Below, piece by piece: positions 46,895 through 57,986 of a stretch of 64,000 bases of DNA. The notes below the pieces were generated by a model. The model was not told the origin of the DNA. It searched no databases and saw nothing but the letters and a program-made list of their open reading frames with translations. The stretch is from contig CM044317.1 of the NCBI GenBank assembly GCA_024291935.2, positions 19,614,230-19,678,229 of the forward strand, read 5' to 3'. Source of the DNA: Okapia johnstoni. Its lineage: Eukaryota; Chordata; Mammalia; Artiodactyla; Giraffidae. Numbering within the stretch: position 1 is the stretch's first letter; every line of letters starts with the position of its first letter. A program made the position numbers and the translations under genes.

Positions 46895-47380
46895 GGTTCA
46901 CTCTTGATGTCGTACATTCTGTGGGCTTAGAGAGATGTATAATGACATGTGTCCACCATTATGGTATCATACAGAATAGTTTCACTGGCCTGAAAGTCCT
47001 CTGTGCTCTACCTATTCATCTCTCCCCAGACCCTTGAAGTTAATTAATAAATCCAATAACTCTTCTTACCAAACATTTCCAAAGCTGTATTAATTTAATC
47101 AAGTATATTGTGTAAATGTTTGTCAAGTCCCACGCATGGATCCAGGCACTGGATATATAGCAATAAACAAAACATCTCAAGATCCATTCTCTTCAATAAA
47201 AATTAATTTAAAAAATCCATTCTCTCCTCAATCTTATATTTTAGAGAGATAGAAACAATCAACAAGCATTCGAATAACACAAATTTGAAAAGGAATTTGT
47301 GTTGTGAAGAAGACAGAACATCGATGGGGGTGGGTACAGAGCTCCTCTACAATGGACAGTGGGCAGTTGCCTTTATTGCA

Positions 47381-47660
47381 CCTGCTGCTGCTGCTGCTAA
47401 GTCGCTTCAGTCATGTCCGACTCTGTGCGACCCCATAGACGGCAGCCCACCAGGCTCCGCCGTCCCTGGGATTCTCCAGGCAAGAACACTGGAATGGGTT
47501 GCCATTTCCTTCTCCAATGCATGAAAGTAAAAAGTGAAAGTGAAGTCTTTCAGTCATGTCCAACTCTTTAGCGACCCCATGGACTGCAGCCTACCAGGCT
47601 CCTCCGTCCATGGGATTTTCCAGGCAAGAGTACTGGAGTGGGGTGCCATTGCCTTCTCCG
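47381..47660 (-). mobile_element. BOV-A2 dimeric SINE with (CTG)n
   Basis: Two BovB-like units in reverse, joined by caatgcatgaaagtaaaaag. The tail side carries ctgctgctgctgct. It is well preserved, suggesting a young insertion. Confidence 0.93.
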
Positions 47661-48266
47661 GGGAGAGTGTGGCATAGAGCAAAAACAAATTTTATTTTTC
47701 CTCTATAAAGAAATAAACTGGGACATTTGAGAAATGGAAAGAAGTCCTTTGTGCCAAGGTGTATAGTGAGTTACCTGGAGAAACACAGGAGAAGGAGCAG
47801 AGAGGCAGATGGGGCCACACAGTGTGGGGCTTCCCAGGTCAGGGGAAAGCACTGAGGTTTCTTCCCAAGTGAAACGAGAAGGCATTGTAGGCTGTGAAAA
47901 GGGAGAGTGTATTTTATGAAAATCACGTGAGCTGCGTTGTGGAGACTTTGTGGAGAGAGGAGTGAGGCAGAGTTGGAAGCTACAAGATGGGTTAGGAGCT
48001 ATTGCAGAGGGCTGGGTGAGGTGGCTGTGGCTTGAACGATGGTGGATGCATTGGACACAAAGGGAGATGAACAAGGAGGCAGAGACAGCAACCTGATGAT
48101 GGATCAGAAACAGGAGGTGAAGAAACAAAGGCAATCAAAGGTGACCGACCTTGGTATTGACATTTACAGGACAGGAAAGCATAAGAAAGGAACAGGCATT
48201 TTTTGTTTGTTTTCTTTTGTTGTGTGAGGGTGGTGTGGTGGAATCAATAGTTGTGTTAGACCTGTT

Positions 48267-48493
48267 CAGGGCTTCCCAGGTGCAGCTAGTGGTAAAGAAC
48301 CCACATGCCAATGCAGGAGATGTAAGAGACTCAGGTTATATTCCTGAGTCAGGAAGATCCCCTGGAAAAGGCATGGCTACCCACTCCAGTATTCTTGCCT
48401 GGAAAATTCCATGGACAGAAGAGCCTGGAAGGCTACAGTCTGTGGGGTTGCAAAGAGTCAGACATGACTGAAAATGACTTAGCATGCATGCAC
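48267..48493 (+). mobile_element. Bov-tA SINE
   Basis: Head cagggcttcccaggtgcagc, full body and tail. A 9-bp duplication, agacctgtt, is at 48258-48266 and 48494-48502. Confidence 0.93.
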
Positions 48494-48561
48494 AGACCTG
48501 TTAAGTTCGGAAAGTCCATCAGTGTGATCATGCTGAATCAGAAATTGGATGGAAAAGATTT

Positions 48562-49193
48562 TTAGTGAAACAGTGGAAACAGTGGCTGACTTTATTTTTG
48601 GGGGCTCCAAAATCACTGCAGATGGTGATTGCAGCCATGTAATTCAAAGACTCTTGCTCCTTGGAAGGAAAGTTATGACCAACCTAGACAGCTTATTAAA
48701 AAGCAGAGACATTACTTTGCCAACAAAGGTCCGACTAGTCAAGGCTATGATTTTTCCAGTAGTCACGTATGGATGTGAGAGTTGGACAGTGAAGAAAGCT
48801 GAGCGCCGAAGAATTGATGGTTTTGAACTGTGGTGTTGGAGAAGACTCTTGAGAGTCCCTTGGACTGCAAGAAGATCCAACCAGTCCATCCTAAAGGAGA
48901 TCGGTCCTGGGTGTTCATTGGTAGGACTGATGTTGAAGCTGAAACTCCAATACTTTGGCCACCTGATGTGAAGAACTGACTCATTGGAAAAGACCGTGAT
49001 GCTGGGAAAGATTGAGGGCAGGAGAAGGGGACGACAGAGGATGAGATGGTTGGATGGCATCACCGACTCAATGGGCATGAGTTTGGGTGAACTCTGGGAG
49101 TTGGTGATGGACAGGGAGGCCTGGCGTGCTGCAGTTTATGGGGCTGCAAAGAGTCAGACACGCTTGAGCAACTGAACTGAACTGAACTGAACT
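48562..49193 (+). mobile_element. BovB LINE, 3' 630 bp with a long C-terminal frame
   Basis: Starts inside ORF2 at gaaacagtggaaacagtggc and ends in four gaact repeats. The frame 48549-48971 (140 aa) stays open over the ORF2 C-terminal region ([20 protein letters not shown] segment), then stops before the natural end. No reverse transcriptase motifs remain. Confidence 0.92.
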
Positions 49194-49450
49194 GAGAAAG
49201 AGATTGGGTTGAGGATGTAGATCTGGGAGTCATCAGGGAATACATTGTGTTTAAAGTCAAGGGACTAGCTGAGATCATGTAAAGGAAAAAATGCAGGTAG
49301 GAAAGAAGTGGGCCTGCCCTGGGCCATGGTAACGGAGGAGGAGATGCTACAATGCCTGACAAGATGGCCAGAGTGGAAGCAACATGTCATTTCCATGGAA
49401 AGGACATCAGCCAGATGGGAGCAGGTTGAAGAGAAAAAGGGAGGTGGAGG

Positions 49451-49779
49451 CAGTAAACATTTCCAAAAGTCTTGCTGTAAAGGGCAGAGAGAAATGAACA
49501 GTTAGCTGGAGGAGGATGTGAAGTTAAAGGAAGATTTATTTATTTACCTTTATGATAAAGCTACCAGACCCTGTTTGTCTGCTGATGGTTGTGAGGTCAA
49601 CTGGGCTAGTGTCAGAGGGCAAAATCCAGAGGCTTGGTTGTATCTTCCTCCTACCCCCACATCCAGCAAGGTTAATTATTCTCTTGTCTTGAAATGATAC
49701 AAATAAACTTACTTACAAAACAGAAAGAGACTGGGACCTAGGAAATGAATTTATGGCTGTGGAGGGAAAGGATAGTTAC
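49451..49779. other. Unassigned spacer
   Basis: No supported feature. Confidence 0.4.
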
Positions 49780-50035
49780 AGAGTTTGGGAAGGTCATGTG
49801 CCCACTGCTATATTTGAAATGGATAACCAACGAGGACCTACTGCATAGCACAGGGAACTCTGCTCAATGTTATGTGGCAGCCTGGATGGGAGAGAAGTTT
49901 GGGGGAGAATGGTTACAAGTATATGTATGGCTGAGTCCCTTTGCTGTTCACCTGAAACTACCACAACATTGTTAACTGGCTATACTCTAATACAAGATGC
50001 TTTTGGTATTAAAAAATAATAATAAAAGGTTAAAA
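49780..50035 (+). mobile_element. Artiodactyl L1 3' end
   Basis: aaatggataaccaacgagga, catagcacagggaactctgc and ggctatactctaatacaaga, ending in aaaaaataataataaaagg. Confidence 0.85.
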
Positions 50036-50184
50036 CACACACAAAAAATTTTCTGTCTCTACTCCCATAGAGTGTGCTTAATAATATTTGTAACATTTTA
50101 CTATGGTAAATTATGTAAATTTATGTCTCCCCAGCAGATTGTATATTCCTTGGAAGAACAGGTCTCCTTTATTGTCGACTGTCA

Positions 50185-50390
50185 AGTTCTTTACGAGGCG
50201 CCTTCTGTGTGTGATCTCAGTAACTCTTCACAATAGCCCTTTCTGGGAGACATAATCTTCTCAATTTTAGAGATGAAGAAATCCAGGCTCAGACAGGCTG
50301 AGTCACTGACAGACAGTAATGGGGGTGGTGAGTCGGGGCTGAGCTGCCTGGCTCTAAACCGCACGCTTTTCGTCGCTGCCCTGCTTCTGT
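50185..50390 (-). mobile_element. MIR SINE, long copy
   Basis: Reverse MIR nearly complete: tctcaattttagagatgaag, aaatccaggctcagacaggc and ctggctctaaaccgcacgct. It is the best preserved MIR in the window. Confidence 0.8.
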
Positions 50391-50576
50391 GTGTTTTATT
50401 ATGTCTTCTGCGTCAGGCACATGCTAACCAGAAATTCCATGATGGTGAATGAAGTCAAAAAAAGGTCCAGTAATAAACCTTAACAGCCTGCCATTCGATA
50501 CTCTCTCATTCTCTTGTTTTTGATAATATATTGCACTTGTTGATCTAGAGGGAATATCTTAGATTATTCATATCTC

Positions 50577-50650
50577 CACTGGACAGAGAAGCCTGGCAGG
50601 CTGCAGTCCATGGGGTTGCAGAGCCGGACGTGACTGGACACACACACACA
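50577..50650 (+). mobile_element. Bov-tA 3' fragment
   Basis: Only the last ~75 bp: ggacagagaagcctggcagg to a cggacgtgactggacacaca end with a short CA run. Confidence 0.8.
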
Positions 50651-51367
50651 ACTGGTCCCTGCATTGGAATCCCGCAGCAAGTCTTGATCAGGAGAAAGGC
50701 AGAAACAGGGGAGCTGTTGCTTGAGGGCAGCTGGGCTTGTGGCGGCAGCTGTCACAGCTCTGCTTGTGACTAGGTGGCCGGGAGGGGCAGCTGGAAGCTG
50801 AGAACCTTTGGCTGAGTAAGTGAAGGTGATTTGCTGCAATTAGGCAATGGCACAAAGTCAGAGAATTTAATTCTTTTTTTGCTTAATATCAAAGCGATAT
50901 TTATTTCCTTTTGTTTGGAGTTTTTCCTTCTCTGGTGTCCTTTGCCAAATTTATCACATAATTAAGGTAACAGGCAATTTGCTTGTGAAAAAAATAGAAG
51001 ATTTCATTTTAGGAGCTTTGGTATTTTATCTCAGTCATCAAATGTGCTCCTTTGGTTCATGTAAATTTAATGTAGAAAAGCAATTTTGTACAGTTGCCAG
51101 AAAGGCAGTCACTGAGTCAAGAGCCAAATATTTGTTGTAGCTGAAGTAAACCCATCTATTGTACCTTATCTGTGTCAACAGTTTTCTATATAATTTGGGG
51201 AGTACCAAAGAATTGCTATTTTTAGGAATTTTCATATAACTGAGCTCCCAGGATGTGAATGTAGACTTCAATCACCATAATGATAGGATTTAACTAAATG
51301 CCAATCATTCATTCAGAAAGTCCACAATATTTACTTATTCTGTACTCAGATATTATGTTAAGAACTA
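50651..51367. other. Unassigned sequence
   Basis: A GC-richer patch (50690-50810) shows no gene. The rest is AT-rich. Confidence 0.4.
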
Positions 51368-51499
51368 TAGGATTTCCCAGACAAGAGTACTGGAGTGGGT
51401 TGCCATTCCCTTCTCCAGGGGATTTTCTTGACCCAGGGATTGAACCCGGGTCTCTTGCAATGCAGGCAGATTCTTTATGTCTGAGCCCAGGGAAGCCCC
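51368..51499 (-). mobile_element. Bov-tA SINE, tail-side half missing
   Basis: Begins at tttcccagacaagagtactg and runs to gagcccagggaagcccc. The 3' half of the SINE is absent. Confidence 0.88.
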
Positions 51500-51539
51500 A
51501 GTAATATCCTAGTGTCTCCCAAATTTATATCTTCTGTCT

Positions 51540-52015
51540 GGACCATTCTGAATGCAGACTTGTACATTCAACTACTTGCTTGATATGTCCACTTAGATGC
51601 GTAACAGATATTTCACACTTTATAAGTCCAAAACTGACATCCTGACACTTCCTCCCTCCTCAACATTATCTACCCACAGACTTCCTCATCTCAGTTGATG
51701 ACACCTCTGTTCTTCCAGATGGTAAAGTCAAAAAATTTGAGTGTCCTTAACTCTTTTAATTCTCATATCGTATGTCTAGTTTATAGGAAGTATTATTGTA
51801 TATAACTTCCAAACATAGTAGGGAACCAACAACTTCTCACACCTCACGATTTCCATCCTTGTCCAAACCATGTGACATCTCTTGTGTGGATAACTGCAAT
51901 AGCCTCTTGATTGGTCATCCTGCCTTCATCCCTGCCTCTTCACATCCATGCTGAATATACTACTCAGAGTGATCCTTTCAAAACAGAGGCTTGGTAGCAA
52001 ACCTTCTAAGCTCAA
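51540..52015 (-). repeat. Ancient repeat family X, reverse orientation
   Basis: Phrases cttcctcatctcagttgatg, ggataactgcaatagcctct and cagagtgatcctttcaaaac are the antisense of the family seen at 31560 and 47100. A Bov-tA follows at its right end. Confidence 0.5.
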
Positions 52016-52019
52016 AATC

Positions 52020-52237
52020 CTGTGTGTGTGTGCCAAGTCACATTAGTCATGTCTGACTCTTTACGACCCCATGGACTATAGCCCACCAGGCTGCTCTGTC
52101 TGTAAAATTCTCCAGGCAAGAATACTGAAGTCGGTAGCCATTCCCTTCTCCAGAGGATCTTCCCAACCCAGGGATCAAACCCAGGTCTCCTGCATTGTAG
52201 GCAGATTCTTTACCATCTGAGCTACCAGGGAAGCCCA
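52020..52237 (-). mobile_element. Bov-tA SINE
   Basis: Complete reverse copy from gtgccaagtcacattagtca to ctaccagggaagccca. Confidence 0.93.
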
Positions 52238-52989
52238 CCTCCCCGTGTTGTAGCCACGTGTTCTGGGAAACAAACTCACTCAGAAGGACAATGCAGATAG
52301 TGGAGTGCAGTTTATTACACCGGTGGGCCCAAGGCAGAGTCTCCTCTTAGCCAAGAACCCTGACCAGTTTTTGTGAAAACCTTATATACCTGAAGTGTAC
52401 GTGCCCAAACCCACCTCCCCAAATTCTCTGAAACTAGTCTGAACAAAGGAAAAGAAAGATACAATCAAAGTTAACCCGTGATTCATATGCCTTAGGCCTA
52501 GGTAGTTAACACTGGACAATTATCAATAGGCCTGTGGTCATACCCCAATAAGCATAATAGAATTTATGATTCTATTCGGTTACACAGATAATTAGGGTAT
52601 TCTTTTAGGCAACAGAGTCTAGGTGTAAGCCCTGGGGCTCTTCCATCCAGTGGGGTCTGGTTTTCCAGTTGATATGTCATTTCCATAGATACTGGGCATA
52701 TAGCTCAAAGTCCACAGTCCGGCCCAAGATGGAGTCCTGCTTTAAAGATGGAGCCTGTTCTGTCTCTTTCCTCCTTCACCCTCAAGGGCAAGGGCAAACT
52801 GGCTTAAACCTTTGCCAAGTTTAACAGTTTGCAAAAGTCTGAAGGTTTTCTCCAAAGCTCTTTGATCCTGCAGGATCTTACATTTTGGGGCCAATTGGCT
52901 CCCTGCTGAGTGGTCCTTAGCTGCCTCTGCCTGACATTGTACAAGCTCTAGTGAAGACCTCTCTTCTTTCTGTAGCTTCTTCAAGAAAA
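52238..52989 (-). mobile_element. Bovid ERV LTR plus short upstream piece, minus strand
   Basis: The text gcagtttattacaccggtgg, agtctcctcttagccaagaa and ttaacccgtgattcatatgc belongs to a common bovid endogenous betaretrovirus-like LTR in reverse. It occupies about 52238-52735. The stretch 52740-52989 may be the sequence just before the 3' LTR. A minus frame (52742-53173) crosses it but continues into an L1, so only its second half could be viral, and I recognise no domain there. Confidence 0.6.
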
Positions 52990-53235
52990 CTTTTCTTAGG
53001 GATGGATGTGTACACATAACCATATTTAAAATGGATAACCAGCAAGGACCAACTGTATAGCTCAGGGTACTTCTGCTCAATGTTATGTGGCAGACCGGGA
53101 GGGGAGTTTGGGGGAGAATGGATACATATATATTTATGGCTGAATCCCCTTGCTGTCCACTTGATACTAGCACAACATTGTTAATTGGCTATACTCCAAT
53201 ACAAAATAAAAAGCTTTTTTTTAAAGAAAAAAATT
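52990..53235 (+). mobile_element. Artiodactyl L1 3' end
   Basis: ggatggatgtgtacacataa, aaatggataaccagcaagga and ctccaatacaaaataaaaag, with an A-rich end. Nearly the same truncation as the copy at 49780. Confidence 0.85.
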
Positions 53236-53929
53236 AAAGTACAACTAAAAAGACATGAGTAAAAATCATTCAATGATTTTAACAGGAAATTTATAGGGAA
53301 AAGAGAGAAGTTGGAAGGGAGATTATATCAGCAATTTCAACAATCCTGGAGAGAAAAGTTGGGGGCACTCTTGTACTACTTCTCTACCATATTGCATTTT
53401 TTTCTGAGTCCTGAGTCTCTATGTGGCTTCTCCTCACTCCCTCTCATTCTCCTCTCTCTACTATTTACTTTCAGGAGTCAAATCTCCATGGTAGGTTATA
53501 CAGGGAAGTTTTCCCTCTCCTCTAAAGTCTAGAAGACATTTAAAAATAGAGCTCTAACAGAGGCTTTCCCCCAGTCATTTATCAAGATATTCCTCCTTAG
53601 AGAAGACAGCTCTTCTAAGAGGAATTCAGGAGACAACTATTTAAATAATGAAATTTTCTTCATCCTATGACATTTGCAAAGTACCCAAATTAGCAAATCT
53701 AGCTACACTATTATTAAAAGGAAAAAAAGCACCTCATTGTAACCTGAGCTCTGGAAGCAGAGTGTGGGAGATTTAAAGCACTTTCGATTCCATTTTTGCC
53801 ATATTTGGGAACTCGAAATTTTCTCCCACTCTCCAGCCCTGCCTTTCTAGTGGCCAGTTTAGCCTCTAAATCTGGATGACTGGTTGGTGTTGACTAAAAA
53901 AATATAGTCACCACCTGAAAGAGAGTTAT
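53236..53929. other. Unassigned sequence
   Basis: No supported feature. The plus frame 53311-53532 looks fortuitous. Confidence 0.4.
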
Positions 53930-54540
53930 TTTATTTGGTGAGAACGTTTAGGACTCTGAGTCCTGGAGACAGTATCTCAGTAGCTCTGAGAAAAATGATC
54001 CAAGGAACTGGAAGGGGAATCAGGTTATATACAAGTTTGCAGCAAAGGGAGCAGGCAGTCTGAACATCAAAGATCAGATATCAAATTAAGGAAGTTAGCA
54101 TTCTATGTATGGGAAGATGCAAGCCTCTGGGCTCACTGAATTCATTCCTTTCATATGCACCTCAGCTATCTGGGGCCAATCCTGTTTTCTTGCTCACCTT
54201 AAGGAGTGACAGATGGCTCTTCTTGCATTCCCCCAGCTCTTCCGCAATCACTGTGGGGAGTGGTGGCATCTGCTGGATCACAGTTTTGGGAACCCTTATT
54301 CACATTTGGAGGCCAGAAACTGCTGATGGCTGTGATATTCTTGTTAATTGATATGACAGGAGATATTTTCACTTTACACTGGTATCTCAGAGTTATGTCA
54401 CTTATGTTTCAACAGAATGGACCCTTCTCTATGAGATGCTATGTTGGAGTTATGGACTGTCACTCTGGGGTCACGGCATGGGCTCATCATGTGGTGGTTG
54501 ATGGCAGGGGGCAAAGTGAGTAAAGGAATGATTAATTTCT
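53930..54540 (-). mobile_element. LTR-like bovid element, minus strand
   Basis: gagttattttatttggtgag, atgtatgggaagatgcaagc, cacctcagctatctggggcc and catttggaggccagaaactg are phrases of a bovid LTR-type repeat read in reverse. The right end is estimated. Confidence 0.5.
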
Positions 54541-54855
54541 CTTGCTTCAGGATAAATATTTGACGTTCTTAGTCTCGTCTACTCAGCGATAACCAATTCC
54601 AATCACAAAAAAGTGATTAGTAGACTTACTATGCCATAACCTTTATTTTTGTGAGTTTTGCATAATCTGGAACTGATCCCTGGGTAAATGCCATTCAGAT
54701 TCCATTAAGGTTAAATTTCAAACAGACAGTAAAGGGCAAAAAGCAAGAGCTGAAAGTAATTACTGAGTGCACATCTGTTCCATCAGAGAGTCCATCTTGC
54801 CACTTATGCTGAAACAGAATAATCCTTTCTCAAAGCTGGCTGAGCAGCTTGAATG

Positions 54856-55052
54856 AAGTGAAAGTGAAACTTGCTCAGTCGTGTCTGACTTTGTGACCGC
54901 ACGGACTATACAGTCCATGGAATTCTCCAGGCCAGAATACTGGAGTGAGTAGCCTTTCCCTTCTCTAGGGGATCTTCCCAACCCAGGGATCAAACTCAGG
55001 TCCACTGCATTGCAGGCGGATTCTTTACCAGCTGAGCCACAAGTGAAGTCCA
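54856..55052 (-). mobile_element. Bov-tA SINE
   Basis: Tail aagtgaaagtgaaacttgct, head reversed at gagccacaagtgaagtcc. A perfect 13-bp duplication, agcagcttgaatg, is at 54843-54855 and 55053-55065. Confidence 0.95.
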
Positions 55053-55085
55053 AGCAGCTTGAATGGTGGGACGGTATTACATGAC

Positions 55086-55213
55086 AAAATTGAAATTGTT
55101 AGTCACTCAGTGTGTCCGACTCTGTGACCCCATAGACTGTAGCCCACCAGGCTCCTCTGTTCATGGAATTCTCCAGGCAAGAATACTGGAGTGGGTTGCC
55201 ATTCCCTTCACCA
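55086..55213 (-). mobile_element. Bov-A SINE monomer, 5'-truncated
   Basis: Only the BovB-like unit, attgttagtcactcagtgtg to attcccttcacca. A perfect 10-bp duplication, attacatgac, is at 55076-55085 and 55214-55223. Confidence 0.93.
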
Positions 55214-55223
55214 ATTACATGAC

Positions 55224-55573
55224 CAGATGAGTCCATTTTGGAATGAGGACTAAAAACTAAGGTGTCCTAAATAAACCACCCCAATCACAAAGTACATTTC
55301 TCTATTTCTCTGGAATCTCCTCAAGTTCTTTCGCTGAGGACGCTGAACACTGACCTTTATCCTAACCTGAAACTTGTAATGTATGTAACTGGGATATTGG
55401 AAAAGTGATAAATGGTTCATTATATGTAAAAAAAGTAACTACATTCACCCTCGTGCTTAGGCCATTCTTTAGAGGAAGACAAGGTTTTAGGACTCTTTAC
55501 AAAGTCCTTCGAGTCCTTGGAGAAACAATGGTTAGAGTCAAATCCGTTAAGCAGTTTATCAATTATCATGGCC
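55224..55573. other. Unassigned sequence
   Basis: The plus frame 55405-55599 (64 aa) has no recognisable domain and runs into a SINE. Confidence 0.4.
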
Positions 55574-55587
55574 TTAGGGATCTCCTA

Positions 55588-55793
55588 GGACTTCCTTAGT
55601 GGCTCAGATGGTAAAGCCTCTACCTACAATGAGGGAGACCTGGGTTCGATCCCTGGGTCGGAAAGATCCCCTGGAGAAGGAAATGGCAACCCACTCCCGT
55701 ACCGTTGCCTGGAAAATCCCATGGACGGAGGAGCCTGGTAGGCTACAGTCCCACAGGGTCGTGAAGAGTCGAACACAACTGAGCAACTTCACT
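55588..55793 (+). mobile_element. Bov-tA SINE, well preserved
   Basis: Head with an A-box-like agtggctcagatgg and a consensus-like B box, ggttcgatcc, at 55643-55652. The body is complete. A perfect 14-bp duplication, ttagggatctccta, is at 55574-55587 and 55794-55807. The clean B box and duplication point to a recent insertion. Confidence 0.96.
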
Positions 55794-55887
55794 TTAGGGA
55801 TCTCCTATTCGGAGGCTAAAAAGCCCTTTTTCTCTTAATCTAGTATTCCATCGAGCTTTATGTTTGTGTTCTGTAGATCCAGATGGA

Positions 55888-57170
55888 GAAGTCAGTTCAG
55901 TTCAGTCACTCAGTGGTGTTGGGCTCATTTTTGACTCCATGGACTGCAGCGCACCAGGCTTCCCTGTCCATCACCAACTCCTGGAGCTTGCTCAAACTCA
56001 TGTCCATTGAGTTGGTGATGCCATCCAAATATCTCATCCTCTGTCGTCCCCTTTTCCTCCTGCCCTCAGTCTTTCCCAGCATCAGGGTCTTTTCCAATGA
56101 ATCAGTTCTTTGCATCAAGTGGCCAAAGTATTGGAGCTTCAGCTTCAGCTCAGTCCTTCCAAAGAATATTCAGGAGTGATTTCCTTTAGGATGGACTGGT
56201 TTGATCTCCTTGTTGTCCAAGGGACTCTCAAGAGTCTTCTCCAACAGCACAGTTCAAAAGCATCAATTCTTTGGCACTCAGCTTTCTTTATAGTTCAACT
56301 CTCACATCCATACATGACAACTGGAAAAGCAATAGCTTTGACTAGATGGACCTTTGCCGATAAAGTAATGTCTCTGCTTTTTAATATGCTAAGTTTGTTA
56401 TAACTTTCCTTCCAAGAATCAAGCATCTTTTAATTTCATGGCTGCAGTCACCATTTGCAGTGATTTTGGAGCCCTGGAAAATAAAGTCTCTCACTGTTTC
56501 CATTATTTCCCCATCTATTTGCCATGAAGTGATGGAACTGGATGCCATGATCTTATTTTTTTCAATGTTGAGTTTTATGCCAGCTTTTTCACTCTCCTCT
56601 TCCACTTTCATCAAGAGACTCTTGCATTCCTCTTCGCTTTCTGCCATGAGGGTAGTGTCATCTGCATATCTCAGGTTGTTGATATTTCTCCCGGCAATCT
56701 TAATTCCAGCTTGTGCTTCATCTAGCCCGGCATTTCACATGGTGTACTCTGCATAAAAGTTAAATAAGCAAGGTAAAAATATACAGCCTTGATGTACTCC
56801 TTTCCCAATTTGGAACCAGTCCGTTTTTCCGTGTCAGGTTCTAACTGATGCTTCTTGACCTGCATACAGATTTCTCAGGTGGCAGATAAGGTGCTCTGGT
56901 ATTCCCATCTCTTGAAGAATTTTCCACAGTTTGTTGTGATCCACACAGTCAAAAGCTTTAGCATAGTCCATGAAGCAGAAGTGGATGTTTTCCTAGAATT
57001 CTCTTGCTTTTTCTATGATCCAACAGATGTTGGCAATTTGATCTCTGATTCCTCTGCCTTTTCTTAATGCAGCTTGAACATCTGGAAGTTCTTGGTTCAT
57101 GTACTGTTGTAGCCTCATTTGGAGAATTTTGAGCATTACTTTGCTAGCATGTGAGACTAGTCATGGTGGT
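55888..57170 (-). mobile_element. BovB LINE, 3' 1.3 kb
   Basis: The 3' tail at the left (tcagttcagttcagtcactc) runs back through the ORF2 C-terminal region and reverse transcriptase to about 57170. The minus frame 56381-56647 begins MAESEEECKSLLM, just downstream of where the YADD motif lies in the other long copy (5994-6005). The frame is broken many times. Confidence 0.93.
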
Positions 57171-57350
57171 GTAGCACATAATACTATTGTTTCATGACCT
57201 AATTAAGTTAATAATAATCCACCATCATCCTAGAAGACCCATATTTCTGTCCAAATAGAATCTGAATTTTTTCAAGCGAATCTTTAAGTGCCTGTCTGCC
57301 TCCCAGGGATAATACACTGCCTACTTAGTATTTCATTGTCTCCCTTCCAC

Positions 57351-57484
57351 GTTGGAGAAGGAAATGGCAACCCACTCCAGCGTTCTTGCCTGGAGAATCC
57401 CAGGGACGGGGGAGCCTGGTGGGCTGCTGTCTCTGGGGTCACACAGAGTTGGACACGACTGAAGTGACTTAGCAGCAGCAGCAG
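57351..57484 (+). mobile_element. Bov-A SINE monomer with (AGC)n tail
   Basis: ttggagaaggaaatggcaac to cgactgaagtgacttagcag, then cagcagcag. A perfect 9-bp duplication, cccttccac, is at 57342-57350 and 57485-57493. Confidence 0.94.
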
Positions 57485-57493
57485 CCCTTCCAC

Positions 57494-57986
57494 AGACGCC
57501 GCTGAACTGAGCATGTTAAAGATACTGCCTATTAATCATAAATTAGGTAGTTTTTTTTACAATGACAGGGATAATTTATGTCTATAGCTATGTAAATAGT
57601 TCTTACATTATGCCTTTTGAAGCTCTTTTTTCTGTGATAATGGGTTAGATAAAAATACTGAAGTCTTTGAGAATGTCATACATAAGCAACTCTTGTTTGT
57701 AGTCATATGAGATACTCTTTGGGGATCCCCCAAGCTCGGGGTTCCTTTAGCTAGATCTTCATTGCCACTTGGCTCAGGCAACCCTTTTATGCCCTTGTCT
57801 GGTAGACTAAGGCCATTGAAGTTCAGGTCCTTAGATTCAAGGATCTATTTTCTTTGGCCACACTGTTCCCCAAGAGAGTCCCATAGGGGTTCTATTCGTC
57901 TCCTTGATGCTTTCTGTTCTCTTGTCCTTACCATAATTTTAGGGATCACTCTGCTTTCCTGGCCAGCACACACCCTTCCCTAACTT
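57494..57986. other. Unassigned sequence
   Basis: No named repeat and no gene. A T-rich tract precedes the next SINE. Confidence 0.4.

Larger units (their letters stand above)
45825..47035 (-). mobile_element. Old L1 3' end, minus, interrupted
   Basis: The L1 text from ttaacttcacagcaaaattg to gtttacattaggagtcact (ends about 46025) resumes at 46896 with gttcactcttgatgtcgtac and runs to tacctattcatctctcccc. A young L1 end and a CHR SINE sit between. Confidence 0.65.
47100..49450 (+). repeat. Ancient mammalian repeat (family X), broken by three insertions
   Basis: Ordered family phrases: ccaggcactggatatatagc, gagctgcgttgtggagactt, ggctgtggcttgaacgatgg, tgttaagttcggaaagtcca, gatctgggagtcatcaggga and aagatggccagagtggaagc. 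BOV-A2 (47381), Bov-tA (48267) and BovB (48562) interrupt it, leaving about 1.2 kb of the old element. The minus frame 47703-48134 (143 aa) is antisense of this repeat. Confidence 0.55.

Noticed and set aside
47703..48134. 143-aa minus-strand protein
   Set aside because: It is antisense to the ancient repeat family and low-complexity in composition (Ser/Pro/Leu), with no domain.
48549..48971. 140-aa intact protein gene
   Set aside because: It is the C-terminal region of BovB ORF2 in a 5'-truncated copy, without catalytic motifs.
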